NCBI RefSeq assembly: GCF_016741775.1 | Contig: NZ_JAERRK010000021.1 | Location: 107,480-171,479, forward strand | DNA from: Streptomyces actinomycinicus | GTDB lineage: Bacteria > Actinomycetota > Actinomycetes > Streptomycetales > Streptomycetaceae | Direction: 5' to 3' | DNA length: 64,000 bases | Part shown: piece after piece, positions 1-7,884 of the stretch | How the letters are laid out: every line of letters starts with the position of its first letter | How positions within the stretch are numbered: position 1 is the stretch's first letter | Notes under the pieces: model-generated | Databases searched by the model: none | Told to the model about the DNA's origin: nothing | The model's input: the letters and a program-made list of their open reading frames with translations, nothing else | Made by a program: the position numbers and the translations under genes

Positions 1-150
1 ACGGGCCCGCGTCCGGCACGCGGCGGAACTGCCCGCCACGACGGGCCCGCGCCCGGCACGCGACGGAACTGCCCGCCACGACGGGCCCGCGCCCGGCACG
101 CGGCGGAACTGCTCGCCACGACGGGCCCGCGCCGGGCACGCGGCGGTGCT
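1..150. repeat. 40-bp tandem repeat, 3.7 copies, cut by window edge
   Basis: Three copies of a 40-bp unit (1-40, 41-80, 81-120) differ at only a few bases, and a fourth copy diverges after about 27 bp near position 147. Each unit starts with ACGGGCCCGCG and contains CGGCGGAACTGC. The array continues off the left edge. It lies beyond the 3' end of the ArsR-type gene and has no open frame of its own that looks coding. Confidence 0.85.
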
Positions 151-172
151 CCTCTCCCCGGCGGCCGGACGA

Positions 173-886
173 TCAGCGCAGCGCACTGGGCGGGATGCCG
201 AGCAACGAACCCAGCACCCGCTCCCCCGACGCCGTCACCTTCACCGCCCGCCCCGACCCGATCCGCACGCACCACCCCACGTCCAGCGCATGCCGGCACA
301 GCGCGGCCCCCGCCGCCCCCGCGAGGTGCGGCCGCCGCTCGGTCCAGTCGAGGCACGCCCGGGCCGGCGACCGGCGGCCGGAGAGGTCCAGCGGGACACC
401 TGCCGTACGGAACCACTCCACCCCCGCGTCCGTCAGCGCGAAGCCCGTGTCCTGCCGCAGAAGCCCCCGGAGGGTCAGCGCGTCCGTGACCGCGATGCCC
501 AGCCGCCCGGCGAGATGGTCGTAACAGGTACGGCCACGCGCCATCGCTGAGTCCGCGCTCGATTCCCGCAGGGTGCGGGCGGGCTGCCCTGCCTCCGCGG
601 GAGGCACCTGCGCCGCGAGGTCCTCGACGAGCTGCGCCACGCGCGCGCCGGCCAGCCGCACGTACCGGTGCCGGCCCTGCCGTTCCTCCGCGAGCAGCCC
701 GCCGGCGACGAGCTTGCCGAGGTGCTCGCTCAGTGTCGACGCGGCCACTCCGGCGTGCCGGGCCAGTTCGCCGGCCGTCCAGGCCCGCCCGTCGAGGAGG
801 GCCAGCAGGCACGCGGCCCGGGTCCGGTCGGCGATCAGCCCGGCCAGCGAGGCGAGGCCGGCCGCCCGGGGGTCCTTGATGCTCAT
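173..886 (-). CDS. ArsR-family winged-helix regulator, 237 aa
   Basis: Predicted DNA-binding repressor. Residues about 15-85 form an ArsR-type winged helix with the recognition segment AGVAASTLSEHLGKLVAGGL followed by a wing ending in GRHRYVRL. The C-terminal 130 residues are longer than in minimal ArsR sensors and show no obvious metal-binding Cys cluster, which fits the larger ArsR proteins of Streptomyces. The start at 886 (MSIKDP) is chosen because the helix-turn-helix alignment begins there; an ATG at 910 would add eight residues. An inverted repeat lies just upstream (911-926) and could be its own operator. No adjacent target gene is evident. Confidence 0.8.
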   Translation of the reverse strand: MSIKDPRAAGLASLAGLIADRTRAACLLALLDGRAWTAGELARHAGVAASTLSEHLGKLVAGGLLAEERQGRHRYVRLAGARVAQLVEDLAAQVPPAEAGQPARTLRESSADSAMARGRTCYDHLAGRLGIAVTDALTLRGLLRQDTGFALTDAGVEWFRTAGVPLDLSGRRSPARACLDWTERRPHLAGAAGAALCRHALDVGWCVRIGSGRAVKVTASGERVLGSLLGIPPSALR

Positions 887-910
887 GCACCCAGCATGGG
901 GCACCGACAT

Positions 911-926
911 TTCGGCACCGGCCGAA
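911..926. promoter_or_regulatory. Inverted repeat, possible ArsR autoregulatory operator
   Basis: TTCGGC-ACCG-GCCGAA is a perfect 6+6 inverted repeat just upstream of the ArsR-type gene. ArsR-family repressors commonly bind such dyads over their own promoter; binding here is inferred. Confidence 0.4.
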
Positions 927-932
927 CCGTCC

Positions 933-1160
933 TCACGCGCCCACGCCTACGCCCCCGCGCTCGCCAACGCCCCCGCGCCCGCCCACGCCCCGCGCCCGCC
1001 CACGCCCCCCCGCACCCGAACCCAGACCCGCACCCGAACCCAGACCCGCACCGGAGCCCAAGCCCACACTCAAGCCCAACCCGATCACAGCCCCGAACCC
1101 GGACCGGCCCCCAGACCTCAACCCGAACCCCAGACCCCGACCCGAACCCCCACCCCCCGG
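933..1160. repeat. Low-complexity C-rich tract with hexamer-like periodicity
   Basis: About 230 bp made of short degenerate units such as ACGCCC, then CCCGAACCCAGAC, then CAAGCC. The plus strand is strongly C-rich and G-poor for much of its length. Frames through it give only Pro/Arg/Thr or Gly/Val repeats, so it is taken as non-coding. It separates the ArsR gene from the TetR gene. Confidence 0.75.
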
Positions 1161-1167
1161 CGCTACA

Positions 1168-1803
1168 TCACACCCGCACCTGCTCGTACTGCTGCGCGAG
1201 TCCGTCCAGCAACGCGCCCAGGCCCGTCTCGAAGGCCCGTTCGTCGATCTTCTCCTGCTGCTCGGCGAGGAGGTGGGCCTGGCCGAGGTGGGGGTAGTCG
1301 GCCGGGTCGTACGCGCTCGCGTCGTCCACGAAGCCGCCCGCGAACGAGCCGAGTGCCGAGCCCATGATGAAGTACCGCATCAACGCGCCGATGGACGTCG
1401 CCTGCGACGGCGGCCAGCCGGCGTCGACCATCGCGCCGTAGACCGCGTCGGCGAGCCGCAGCGCGGCCGGGCGGCGGCCGGGGCCGCGGGCGAGGACCGG
1501 GACGATGTTCGGGTGGTCGCGCAGGGCGGCCCGGTAGGAGACCGCCCAGTCGTGCAGCGCGGTCCGCCAGTCCCTGCACTCCTCGAACATGGACAGATCG
1601 ACCAGCGCGCTCACCGAGTCCGCCACCGCCTCCAGGATCTCGTCCTTCGTGCGGAAGTGGTTGTAGAGCGAGGGCCCGCTCACCCCCAGCTCGGCGGCGA
1701 GCCGCCGGGTGGAGACGGCTGCCAGACCCTCCCGGTCCACGAGTTCCCGGGCCGTCTCGACGATCCGGTCGGTGCTGAGGAGGGGCTTGCGCGGTCGGGC
1801 CAT
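1168..1803 (-). CDS. TetR-family transcriptional regulator, 211 aa
   Basis: The N-terminal helix-turn-helix is typical of TetR (VSTRRLAAELGVSGPSLYNHF, residues about 35-55). It is followed by a ligand-binding helical domain with no close functional tell. The start at 1803 (MARPRK) gives the usual family N-terminus; an ATG at 1812 adds three residues. It is divergent from the acyl-CoA dehydrogenase gene, with an 11-bp dyad between them (1834-1844), the usual arrangement for a repressor controlling itself and its divergent neighbour. Regulation of the dehydrogenase is inferred from position only. Confidence 0.85.
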   Translation of the reverse strand: MARPRKPLLSTDRIVETARELVDREGLAAVSTRRLAAELGVSGPSLYNHFRTKDEILEAVADSVSALVDLSMFEECRDWRTALHDWAVSYRAALRDHPNIVPVLARGPGRRPAALRLADAVYGAMVDAGWPPSQATSIGALMRYFIMGSALGSFAGGFVDDASAYDPADYPHLGQAHLLAEQQEKIDERAFETGLGALLDGLAQQYEQVRV

Positions 1804-1833
1804 GGCGCACATAGTAGGGCTGCGGTCAGAAAC

Positions 1834-1844
1834 TAGCAGTGCTA
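1834..1844. promoter_or_regulatory. TAGCA-G-TGCTA dyad, candidate TetR operator
   Basis: A perfect 5+5 inverted repeat sits in the short AT-rich divergent region between the TetR gene ending at 1803 and the acyl-CoA dehydrogenase. The surroundings (ACTAGCAGTGCTAATTTAAA) are notably AT-rich for this genome, consistent with a promoter. Confidence 0.5.
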
Positions 1845-1901
1845 ATTTAAATGTACGGTTTTCAAGATCCGACGACGGATCCGTTCGGTAGGGGTGATCT
1901 C

Positions 1902-3056
1902 GTGGTGAACCTGGGGCTCAGCGAGGAGCAGACGGCCGTACGGCAGCTCGCCCGGAACTTCGTGGCGCGCGAGATCGCCCCGCACGTGGTCGCCTGGGAC
2001 CGCGCCGAGGAGGTCGACCGGGGCATCGTGAAGAAGCTCGGCGAGGTCGGCTTCCTGGGTCTGACCGTGGATGAGGAGTACGGCGGCTGTGGCGGCGACC
2101 ACCTCGCGTACTGCCTGGTCACCGAGGAACTGGGCCGCGGTGACTCGTCCGTGCGCGGCATCGTGTCCGTCTCCCTCGGCCTCGTCGCCAAGACGATCGC
2201 CGCCTGGGGGAGCGAGGGTCAGAAGCGGCGCTGGCTGCCGGGGCTCACCGCCGGCGACCTGGTCGGCTGCTTCGGCCTCACCGAGCCCGGCACCGGCTCC
2301 GACGCGGGCAACCTCAGTACCCGGGCCGTGCGTGACGGCGGCGACTACGTCGTCAACGGCACGAAGATGTTCATCACCAACGGCACCTGGGCGGACGTCG
2401 TCCTGCTCTTCGCCCGCTCCACCGACGCTCCCGGCCACAAGGGCGTGTCCGCCTTCCTGGTCCCCGCCGACACCCCGGGTCTGACCCGCCGGACCATCCA
2501 CGGCAAGCTCGGTCTGCGCGGCCAGGCCACCGCCGAGCTGGTCCTGGAGGACGTCCGCGTGCCGGCGTCCGCGATGCTCGGGGAGGAGGGCAAGGGCTTC
2601 TCCGTCGCGATGTCCGCGCTGGCCAAGGGGCGGATGTCGGTGGCCGCTGGCTGCGTCGGGATAGCCCAGGCCGCGCTGGACGCGGCCGTGCGCTACGCCG
2701 GCGAGCGCGAGCAGTTCGGGGGGCCCATCGCCCGGCACCAGCTGGTGCAGGAACTGATCAGCGACATCGCCGTCGACGTCGACGCGGCCCGGCTGCTGAC
2801 CTGGCGGGTCGCCGACCTCATCGACCGCGGCGAGCCGTTCGCCGTCGAGTCCTCGAAGGCCAAGCTGTTCGCGTCCGAGGCCGCGGTCCGCGCCGCGAAC
2901 AACGCCCTCCAGGTGTTCGGCGGCTACGGTTACATCGACGAGTACCCGGCCGGCAAGCTCCTGCGCGACGCCCGCGTGATGACCCTGTACGAGGGCACCA
3001 GCCAGATCCAGAAGCTGCTCATCGGCCGTTCCCTGACCGGGATCTCGGCCTTCTGA
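1902..3056 (+). CDS. Acyl-CoA dehydrogenase, 384 aa
   Basis: FAD-dependent alpha,beta-dehydrogenation of an acyl-CoA thioester, in the cytoplasm with electrons passing to ETF. It has the full fold of about 380 residues: the flavin-contact motif CFGLTEPGTGSDAGN, the middle beta-domain, and the C-terminal signature QVFGGYGYIDEYPAGKLLRD. The catalytic glutamate is in TLYEGTSQIQ, as in short/medium-chain enzymes. GTG at 1902 (or 1905) is preferred over an in-frame ATG at 1851 because GGTAGGGG lies 7 bp upstream and homology starts at NLGLSEEQ. A TetR gene lies on each side; the downstream one (3178) is co-directional. The chain-length substrate cannot be told. Confidence 0.9.
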   Translation: MVNLGLSEEQTAVRQLARNFVAREIAPHVVAWDRAEEVDRGIVKKLGEVGFLGLTVDEEYGGCGGDHLAYCLVTEELGRGDSSVRGIVSVSLGLVAKTIAAWGSEGQKRRWLPGLTAGDLVGCFGLTEPGTGSDAGNLSTRAVRDGGDYVVNGTKMFITNGTWADVVLLFARSTDAPGHKGVSAFLVPADTPGLTRRTIHGKLGLRGQATAELVLEDVRVPASAMLGEEGKGFSVAMSALAKGRMSVAAGCVGIAQAALDAAVRYAGEREQFGGPIARHQLVQELISDIAVDVDAARLLTWRVADLIDRGEPFAVESSKAKLFASEAAVRAANNALQVFGGYGYIDEYPAGKLLRDARVMTLYEGTSQIQKLLIGRSLTGISAF

Positions 3057-3113
3057 GGCAGCGGAGCCGCCTGCCGGGGACGACCCCGCCGAGAGGGTTC
3101 CCGGTGGCTGCGC

Positions 3114-3127
3114 TAAGCGCTCGCTCA
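3114..3127. promoter_or_regulatory. TetR-type operator TnAGCG-CT-CGCTnA
   Basis: TAAGCGCTCGCTCA is a 14-bp dyad of the common actinobacterial TetR form (TnAGCGnnCGCTnA) in the promoter region of the TetR gene starting at 3178. A related site (TAAGC-N4-GCTTA) lies upstream of the MaoC gene at 4302-4315, suggesting one regulator for both. Confidence 0.5.
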
Positions 3128-3177
3128 CCGTCGGCGGTATGGTGGTGCTCCTGTCATCGAGAGGGGCGAGCGAGCGA

Positions 3178-3801
3178 ATGAGTACCGCGGAGGAGACGAC
3201 CGGCGGCGAAGTGGAGCCGTGGGAAGAGGTCACCCCGGACGCGGCCCGGCGGCTGCTCGTCGCCGCCGTGGAGGCCTTCGCCGAGCGCGGCTACCACGCG
3301 ACCACGACCCGCGACATCGCGGGCCGTGCCGGCATGAGCCCGGCCGCCCTCTACATCCACTACAAGACCAAGGAAGAGCTGCTCCACCGGATCAGCCGCA
3401 TCGGTCACGACAAGGCCCTCGACATCCTGCGCAGCGCGGCGCAGCGGGAGGGCACCGCGACCGAACGGCTGGCCGACGCCGTCAGCTCCTTCGTCCGCTG
3501 GCACGCGGGACGGCGCACCACCGCGCGGGTCGTGCAGTACGAACTCGACGCCCTCGGTCCCGAGGCCCGCGCCGAGATCGTCGCGCTGCGCCGCCAGGTC
3601 GACGCCGAGGTGCGCGGGATCGTCGAGGACGGCGTGGCCTCGGGCGAGTTCGACGTGCTGGACGTGCAGGGCACCACGCTCGCCGTGCTGTCGCTGTGCA
3701 TCGACGTGGCCCGCTGGTTCACCGTGGACGGCCCGCGCACCCCCGAGGAGGTCGGCGCGCTCTACGCCGACCTCGTGCTGCGGATGGTGGGGGCGCGCTA
3801 G
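3178..3801 (+). CDS. TetR-family transcriptional regulator, 207 aa
   Basis: Helix-turn-helix at residues about 38-60 (TTTRDIAGRAGMSPAALYIHY). The C-terminal domain (WHAGRRTTARVVQYELDAL region) resembles the KstR2-like group of TetR regulators that sense acyl-CoAs, though this is only a resemblance. The start at 3178 (MSTAEE) uses GAGAGGGG upstream; an earlier frame start at 3139 is discounted because the added residues overlap the promoter dyad region. It sits between an acyl-CoA dehydrogenase and a convergent MaoC hydratase, so control of fatty-acyl metabolism is likely. It probably autoregulates through 3114-3127. Confidence 0.87.
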   Translation: MSTAEETTGGEVEPWEEVTPDAARRLLVAAVEAFAERGYHATTTRDIAGRAGMSPAALYIHYKTKEELLHRISRIGHDKALDILRSAAQREGTATERLADAVSSFVRWHAGRRTTARVVQYELDALGPEARAEIVALRRQVDAEVRGIVEDGVASGEFDVLDVQGTTLAVLSLCIDVARWFTVDGPRTPEEVGALYADLVLRMVGAR

Positions 3802-3814
3802 CGGGCCTGCGGGC

Positions 3815-4276
3815 TCAGAGGTAGTAGCGGGCGACCGACTCCGCGACGCACACCGGCTTGTCGCCGCCCTCGCGCTCCACGGTGAAGGCGACGGCGACCT
3901 GCACGCCACCGGTGACGTCCTCGACGCCGGTGATCTTCGCGGTGGCGCGCAGCCGGGACCCGACGGGGACGGGGGCCGGGAAGCGGACCTTGTTCGTCCC
4001 GTAGTTGACGCCCATCTTCACGCCCTCGACCCGGATCAGCTGGGGCCCGAAGAGCGGCAGCAGTGACAGGGTCAGGTAGCCGTGGGCGATCGTGGTCCCG
4101 AACGGCCCGGTGGCGGCCTTCTCCGGGTCCACGTGGATCCACTGGTGGTCCCCGGTCGCCTCGGCGAACAGGTCGATCCGCTTCTGGTCGACCTCCAGCC
4201 AGTCGGTGTGGCCCAGCTGCTCGCCCACGGCCGCCCTCAGCTCATCGGGGGAGGTGAAGGTCCTCGGTTCTGCCAT
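3815..4276 (-). CDS. MaoC-family (R)-specific enoyl-CoA hydratase, 153 aa
   Basis: Single hot-dog domain. The catalytic hydratase-2 motif FAEATGDHQWIHVDP supplies the Asp/His pair and is followed by the helix segment GTTIAHGYLTLSLLP. It is expected to hydrate trans-2-enoyl-CoA to (R)-3-hydroxyacyl-CoA in the cytoplasm. The length is standard for single-domain MaoC proteins. The ATG at 4276 has GAGAGG 7 bp upstream. It is convergent with the TetR gene, with only 13 bp between their stops, and carries a strong dyad upstream (4301-4316) similar to the one in front of that TetR gene. Confidence 0.9.
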   Translation of the reverse strand: MAEPRTFTSPDELRAAVGEQLGHTDWLEVDQKRIDLFAEATGDHQWIHVDPEKAATGPFGTTIAHGYLTLSLLPLFGPQLIRVEGVKMGVNYGTNKVRFPAPVPVGSRLRATAKITGVEDVTGGVQVAVAFTVEREGGDKPVCVAESVARYYL

Positions 4277-4300
4277 GTTCCCGGCCTCTCGCTCGCGTCT

Positions 4301-4316
4301 CTAAGCAACTGCTTAG
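4301..4316. promoter_or_regulatory. CTAAGCA-AC-TGCTTAG operator upstream of maoC-like gene
   Basis: Perfect 7+7 inverted repeat, 24 bp upstream of the MaoC start. It has the TetR-family operator shape and shares the TAAGC-N4-GCT core with the site at 3114-3127. Confidence 0.55.
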
Positions 4317-4389
4317 CATGGTCGGGTGGGGAGCGTCTGTCAACGGACCGGCGGCCGGGTGGGTGGGCGGTCTCTGTAATCTCTGCGGA

Positions 4390-4854
4390 GTGCCCCAGAT
4401 TCCCGAGAAGATCCACGAGCTGACCGTGGGCCAGCTGGCCGCGCGCAGCGGTGCCGCCGTGTCCGCCCTGCACTTCTACGAGGCCAAGGGGCTGATCTCC
4501 AGCCGGCGCACCTCCGGAAACCAGCGGCGCTACGGCCGCGACACCCTGCGCCGGGTGGCGTTCGTCCGTGCGGCCCAGCGGGTCGGCATCCCGCTCGCCA
4601 CGATCCGGGAAGCGCTGGCCGAGCTGCCGGAGGAGAGGACGCCGACCAAGGAGGACTGGGCGCGGCTGTCCGAGAAGTGGCGCTCGGAGCTGGAGGAGAG
4701 GATCCGGCAGCTGAACCGCCTGCGGGATCATCTCACCGACTGCATCGGGTGCGGATGTCTGTCGCTGGAGACGTGCGTGCTTTCCAATCCGGACGACGTG
4801 TTCGGCGAGCGGCTGACGGGGTCGCGGCTGCTGGCGGAGCGGCCCGGGAGCTAG
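4390..4854 (+). CDS. soxR: SoxR, [2Fe-2S] redox-sensing MerR-family regulator, 154 aa
   Basis: MerR-type HTH (ELTVGQLAARSGAAVSALHF) and coiled-coil dimer helix, with the [2Fe-2S] cluster ligands in CIGCGCLSLETC. All four cysteines are in the SoxR spacing. The Streptomyces protein responds to redox-active compounds such as actinorhodin-type pigments. The GTG at 4390 matches the known N-terminus (PQIPEKIHELTV). No Shine-Dalgarno lies at proper distance, and a TAATCT -10-like hexamer lies at about 4377, so a leaderless mRNA is plausible. It is divergent from the MaoC gene. Confidence 0.95.
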   Translation: MPQIPEKIHELTVGQLAARSGAAVSALHFYEAKGLISSRRTSGNQRRYGRDTLRRVAFVRAAQRVGIPLATIREALAELPEERTPTKEDWARLSEKWRSELEERIRQLNRLRDHLTDCIGCGCLSLETCVLSNPDDVFGERLTGSRLLAERPGS

Positions 4855-4864
4855 GGCGCCGCTC

Positions 4865-4990
4865 CCGGGTGCGGGTGGGGATGGCCGGTCGCGCAGTTGC
4901 CCGCGCCTCCTGCGGGGCGGTTCCGCCGTCTTCCGGGTGCGGGTGGGGATGGCTGGTCGCGTAGTTGCCGGCGCCCCTTGCGGGGTGGTG
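4865..4990. repeat. 68-bp tandem repeat, two copies, of a dispersed Streptomyces intergenic element
   Basis: Two copies start at 4865 and 4933, each reading CCGGGTGCGGGTGGGGATGG and then a segment with GGTCGCG(C/T)AGTTGCC and GCGCC. The same GGTCGCG-CAGTT-CCCGCGCC core occurs at 13509-13543 and, inverted, at 55838-55895. It lies between soxR and the RNA ligase gene (convergent). Confidence 0.7.
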
Positions 4991-4992
4991 GC

Positions 4993-6060
4993 TCACTCGT
5001 ATTCCGTGCCGCCCTTGCGGGTCAGGTAGGCCGGGCTCACGGACTTGGCTATGGCACGGCCCCCGGTCACCGTGCTGTAGCGCTCCACGGCGCTCCGTAT
5101 CACCACGCCCTCCCGCACGTGCAGCCCCCGGCCGGACACCGTCTCCCGCCCGCCGGTGAACTCCAGGACCCGCTCGAGGTCGTACGGCCCCGCGTACAGC
5201 CGCGGCACCACCGGCAGCTCCCCCTCGAGGAGTTCCGCCGCGTCCAGCCAGCGCACGGCTCCGTCCACCTCCGCCGACACGTCGAACGCCGCGTACCCGA
5301 GCGTCTCGCGGCGCCCGTCGGCCCCGTACGTGAGGTCCTGCACCCCCGCCCCGTACACCTCGCCGAAGACGCCGACCCGGGCCGCGCCCAGCCGCTCGCA
5401 GAGCCGTGCCGCCGCCTCGGCGACCCCGTGCGCGCGCACCGCCCGCCAGTACAGGTTGCGTGGATCCTCCTTCAGCGCCAGGGACTTGGCGCCGAAACCC
5501 TTGGAGGAGACGTACACCTTCCCCTCCCCGGCGACATAGGTCAGCAGGCACGCCGAACCGTGCAGCTTCTCCGTCAGCACGACCTGTTCGCCCGGTGCGA
5601 AGATGCCCGGGTAGCGCTGGATGTTCTCGATGTCGACCCAGGGCAGCAGGTCCGGCGCCGGTTCGACGTCGCCGCTCATCGTGGGCGGGATCGGCGGCAC
5701 CCACTTCGTGATGCCCAGCCGCTCCGCGAAGTCGGTGCCCTCGGCCGCCGCCCGCGCCAGGTCCACGTCCGCGAGTTCCTCCGGCCGGCACACGATGCCC
5801 TGGGACAGTTCACCGCGCAGCCGCACCGCCTTGACCCGGTTCGCCTCGCCGCCCGCCAGTCGTCCGGTCAGCCCCAGCTCCTCGATCAGCCCGGCCGGGA
5901 GGACGGCCTGCTCGGGGATGTAGACGGCGGTCTCACCGGTGCGGTACGCCCCCTTGGCGACGACGGCCCGGTACAGACCCACCTGGGCCAGCTCCAGCGC
6001 GTCGGCGTTCGGATGCTCGTGGACGGTCAGCACTTCGGCGGTGACGCGCAGCGTCGACAT
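4993..6060 (-). CDS. ATP-dependent RNA ligase, DraRnl/Rnl5-like, 355 aa
   Basis: Predicted RNA end-sealing enzyme of the covalent nucleotidyltransferase superfamily. The motifs appear in order: motif I TEKLHGS with the adenylated lysine at residue 165, motif III VFGEVYGAGVQDL, motif IV EGVVIRS and motif V AIAKSVSPAYL. The N-terminal 130 residues carry HPNADALELAQVG, the signature of an OB-fold/tRNA-binding-like module, as in the Deinococcus DraRnl enzyme, whose nucleophile is also Lys165 as I recall it. ATG at 6060 has GAGGAG 5 bp upstream. No RNA-repair partner (kinase/phosphatase, RtcB, Hen1) is adjacent. Confidence 0.88.
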   Translation of the reverse strand: MSTLRVTAEVLTVHEHPNADALELAQVGLYRAVVAKGAYRTGETAVYIPEQAVLPAGLIEELGLTGRLAGGEANRVKAVRLRGELSQGIVCRPEELADVDLARAAAEGTDFAERLGITKWVPPIPPTMSGDVEPAPDLLPWVDIENIQRYPGIFAPGEQVVLTEKLHGSACLLTYVAGEGKVYVSSKGFGAKSLALKEDPRNLYWRAVRAHGVAEAAARLCERLGAARVGVFGEVYGAGVQDLTYGADGRRETLGYAAFDVSAEVDGAVRWLDAAELLEGELPVVPRLYAGPYDLERVLEFTGGRETVSGRGLHVREGVVIRSAVERYSTVTGGRAIAKSVSPAYLTRKGGTEYE

Positions 6061-6224
6061 CACAACTCCTCGGGGACATGGGCGGGTCCGAGCCCGTCAG
6101 GCGTCTTTCATCGCCTCCCACTCTCCGGGCGGGAAAGGGGTGGAGCGAGCCGATTTGCGTCTGGTAGCGTCGCGATCTTCGGCCGGCGGAGACGCCGTGC
6201 ACGGAGTCACGACGGGACCGCCCC

Positions 6225-6953
6225 ATGCCCTCGACCGCCCTCACCGCCGCGCTGGCGGACATCGACACCGTCTTCAACGGCTTCGCGAGCCCGCGTGAGA
6301 CCCCCTGCCCCCAGTGCCACGTGGACGAGGAGACCGCGTACCTGCGCACCCCGTACGTGCCCGTGCCCCTGAAGGTGGTGCAGTTCTACCTCTACGAGGT
6401 ACCCGACCACTTCGACGACCACGAGGCCTCGATGCGCCGTCTGCTGCCCCCGGCCGCACGGGCCCTGGCCGAGGGCACCCTGGACGTCATCGGTCACCTG
6501 GCGATCGGCCTGGCCAGGGTGGACTGGCGGTCCTGGCCCCCTCGGCAGTCCGCCGCCCTCGACGTCTTCCTGCACGCCTGGTGGCAGGACGTCCTCGCGA
6601 CGACCGACCCGCCCTACGCTGTCGAGGACGTCTTCGACACCTGCGCCACGATCGCCCGGTCCGTGGCGCCCTTCCTGGACTCGTGGTGCGACGGCCCCGC
6701 CGCCGACGCGCACCTCGTCGCCTGCGCCGACAGCTGGCTCTACGACCTCCTGAGCGACCGGTCCCCCTTCCCCTGGTGGTACGACGAGGAGGCGGGAACC
6801 GCCGAACTGCGCACCTGGCTGTCCGGTCCCGGCGCCGCCCGCCTGCGCGCCCTGGGCGAGCACGACCTCGCCATCCGCTGTGAACTCCTCGCGCTGCCCG
6901 AGGACGAGCTGTGGCGCCACCCGTACTGGTCCGGCGCCTCCGCCGGCGACTGA
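6225..6953 (+). CDS. Uncharacterised Streptomyces protein, 242 aa
   Basis: I do not recognise the family. The protein is acidic, rich in Trp, Asp and Leu, soluble and probably helical, with a CPQC pair near residue 28 that could bind metal or be redox active, and no signal peptide or membrane segment. The start at 6225 (MPSTALT) has only a weak purine stretch (GGGACC) upstream. Codon usage is typical for the region. A hairpin at 6996-7021 follows it. Confidence 0.7.
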   Translation: MPSTALTAALADIDTVFNGFASPRETPCPQCHVDEETAYLRTPYVPVPLKVVQFYLYEVPDHFDDHEASMRRLLPPAARALAEGTLDVIGHLAIGLARVDWRSWPPRQSAALDVFLHAWWQDVLATTDPPYAVEDVFDTCATIARSVAPFLDSWCDGPAADAHLVACADSWLYDLLSDRSPFPWWYDEEAGTAELRTWLSGPGAARLRALGEHDLAIRCELLALPEDELWRHPYWSGASAGD

Positions 6954-6995
6954 GCGTGGGGCCCCGCGGCAGCGGCCCGCGGCCACTTCTCGGAA

Positions 6996-7021
6996 GGGGT
7001 GCGGCATCCCCTGCGCACCCC
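6996..7021. terminator. Hairpin between convergent genes
   Basis: GGGGTGCG and CGCACCCC pair across a 10-nt loop, followed by CTTT, between the convergent genes ending at 6953 and 7075. Confidence 0.45.
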
Positions 7022-7074
7022 CTTTGCCAGGTGCCGGCCCGCCATCGGGGCCGCACCCGGTGACACCCGGCCGT

Positions 7075-7677
7075 TCAGGCCGACATCAGCAGGCGTTCCC
7101 GCCTGGCGAACTGCAGGGCCTGCGGGCTGAGCACGGGCCGCGGTACCAGGATTCCGCAGTCGGCGCAGACAGGTCCCGAGGACGGCTCGTGGTCCAGGCC
7201 GTACCTCCAGACCAGCCGCTCCCCGCCGCACACCGGGCAGCACGAACCCGGTTCCCGCTCCAGCGCGGCGATCAGCCGGCGCAGCACCTCCGCCAGCGGG
7301 GCCCCGGGGTGGACCAGGGGGTCGTCGCACCAGGCCACGCCGAACCCGCCCCAGGTCAGCCGGTGCCAGTCGTCCACGCTGCCCGGCCGGCGCAGCCCGT
7401 CGTGCTTCTCCTTCTTCCGCCGCTCGGTGAAGTCGGTCTCGTAGGCGAGCCAGACGTCACGGGCCGCCTCCAACTCCTCCAGCGCGGCCACGAGCCGCGC
7501 CGGATCGGGGGAGCGATCCTCCGGTCCGAACCCCGCCCGGGAACACAGATGGTCCCAGGTCGCCCGATGCCCGTAAGGGGCGAACTTCTCGAGGCACTTG
7601 CGCAGCGAGTACCGCCGCAGTGCCAGATCACAGCCCGGATCGCGTACCTGTCTCGCCAGACTCCGGAAACCTGCCAT
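7075..7677 (-). CDS. Uncharacterised protein with C-terminal zinc ribbon, 200 aa
   Basis: Family not recognised. The last 60 residues hold two Cys pairs (CCPVCGG and CADCG, about 27 residues apart), which is the layout of a zinc ribbon. The N-terminal part is basic and helical (RSLARQVRDPGCDLALRRYS). No signal peptide. It could be a DNA- or RNA-associated protein, but nothing nearby indicates a partner. It is divergent from the secreted penicillin-acylase gene across 207 bp. Confidence 0.7.
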   Translation of the reverse strand: MAGFRSLARQVRDPGCDLALRRYSLRKCLEKFAPYGHRATWDHLCSRAGFGPEDRSPDPARLVAALEELEAARDVWLAYETDFTERRKKEKHDGLRRPGSVDDWHRLTWGGFGVAWCDDPLVHPGAPLAEVLRRLIAALEREPGSCCPVCGGERLVWRYGLDHEPSSGPVCADCGILVPRPVLSPQALQFARRERLLMSA

Positions 7678-7884
7678 CGCCCTGCACCTCCGTCACACCT
7701 GCACCTGTACTCCGGTCACTTCGGCGTCGTCGCACGGACGTCGCCGAATAGACGTATCGACAGGCGATTCGGCTCCATCTCTTCTCGGGATCTGCTTGTG
7801 CACTCCAGAAAGTGACGCATGTTCATCTTTGAACTTGGGGATACCGGCGGTAACGTTCGGCCACCCCAGTCGCTTGGAGCTGCC

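Noticed and set aside
933..1121. Gly/Val-rich 62-residue frame on the minus strand through the low-complexity tract
   Set aside because: It is a by-product of the short repeats, with no ribosome site or family features.
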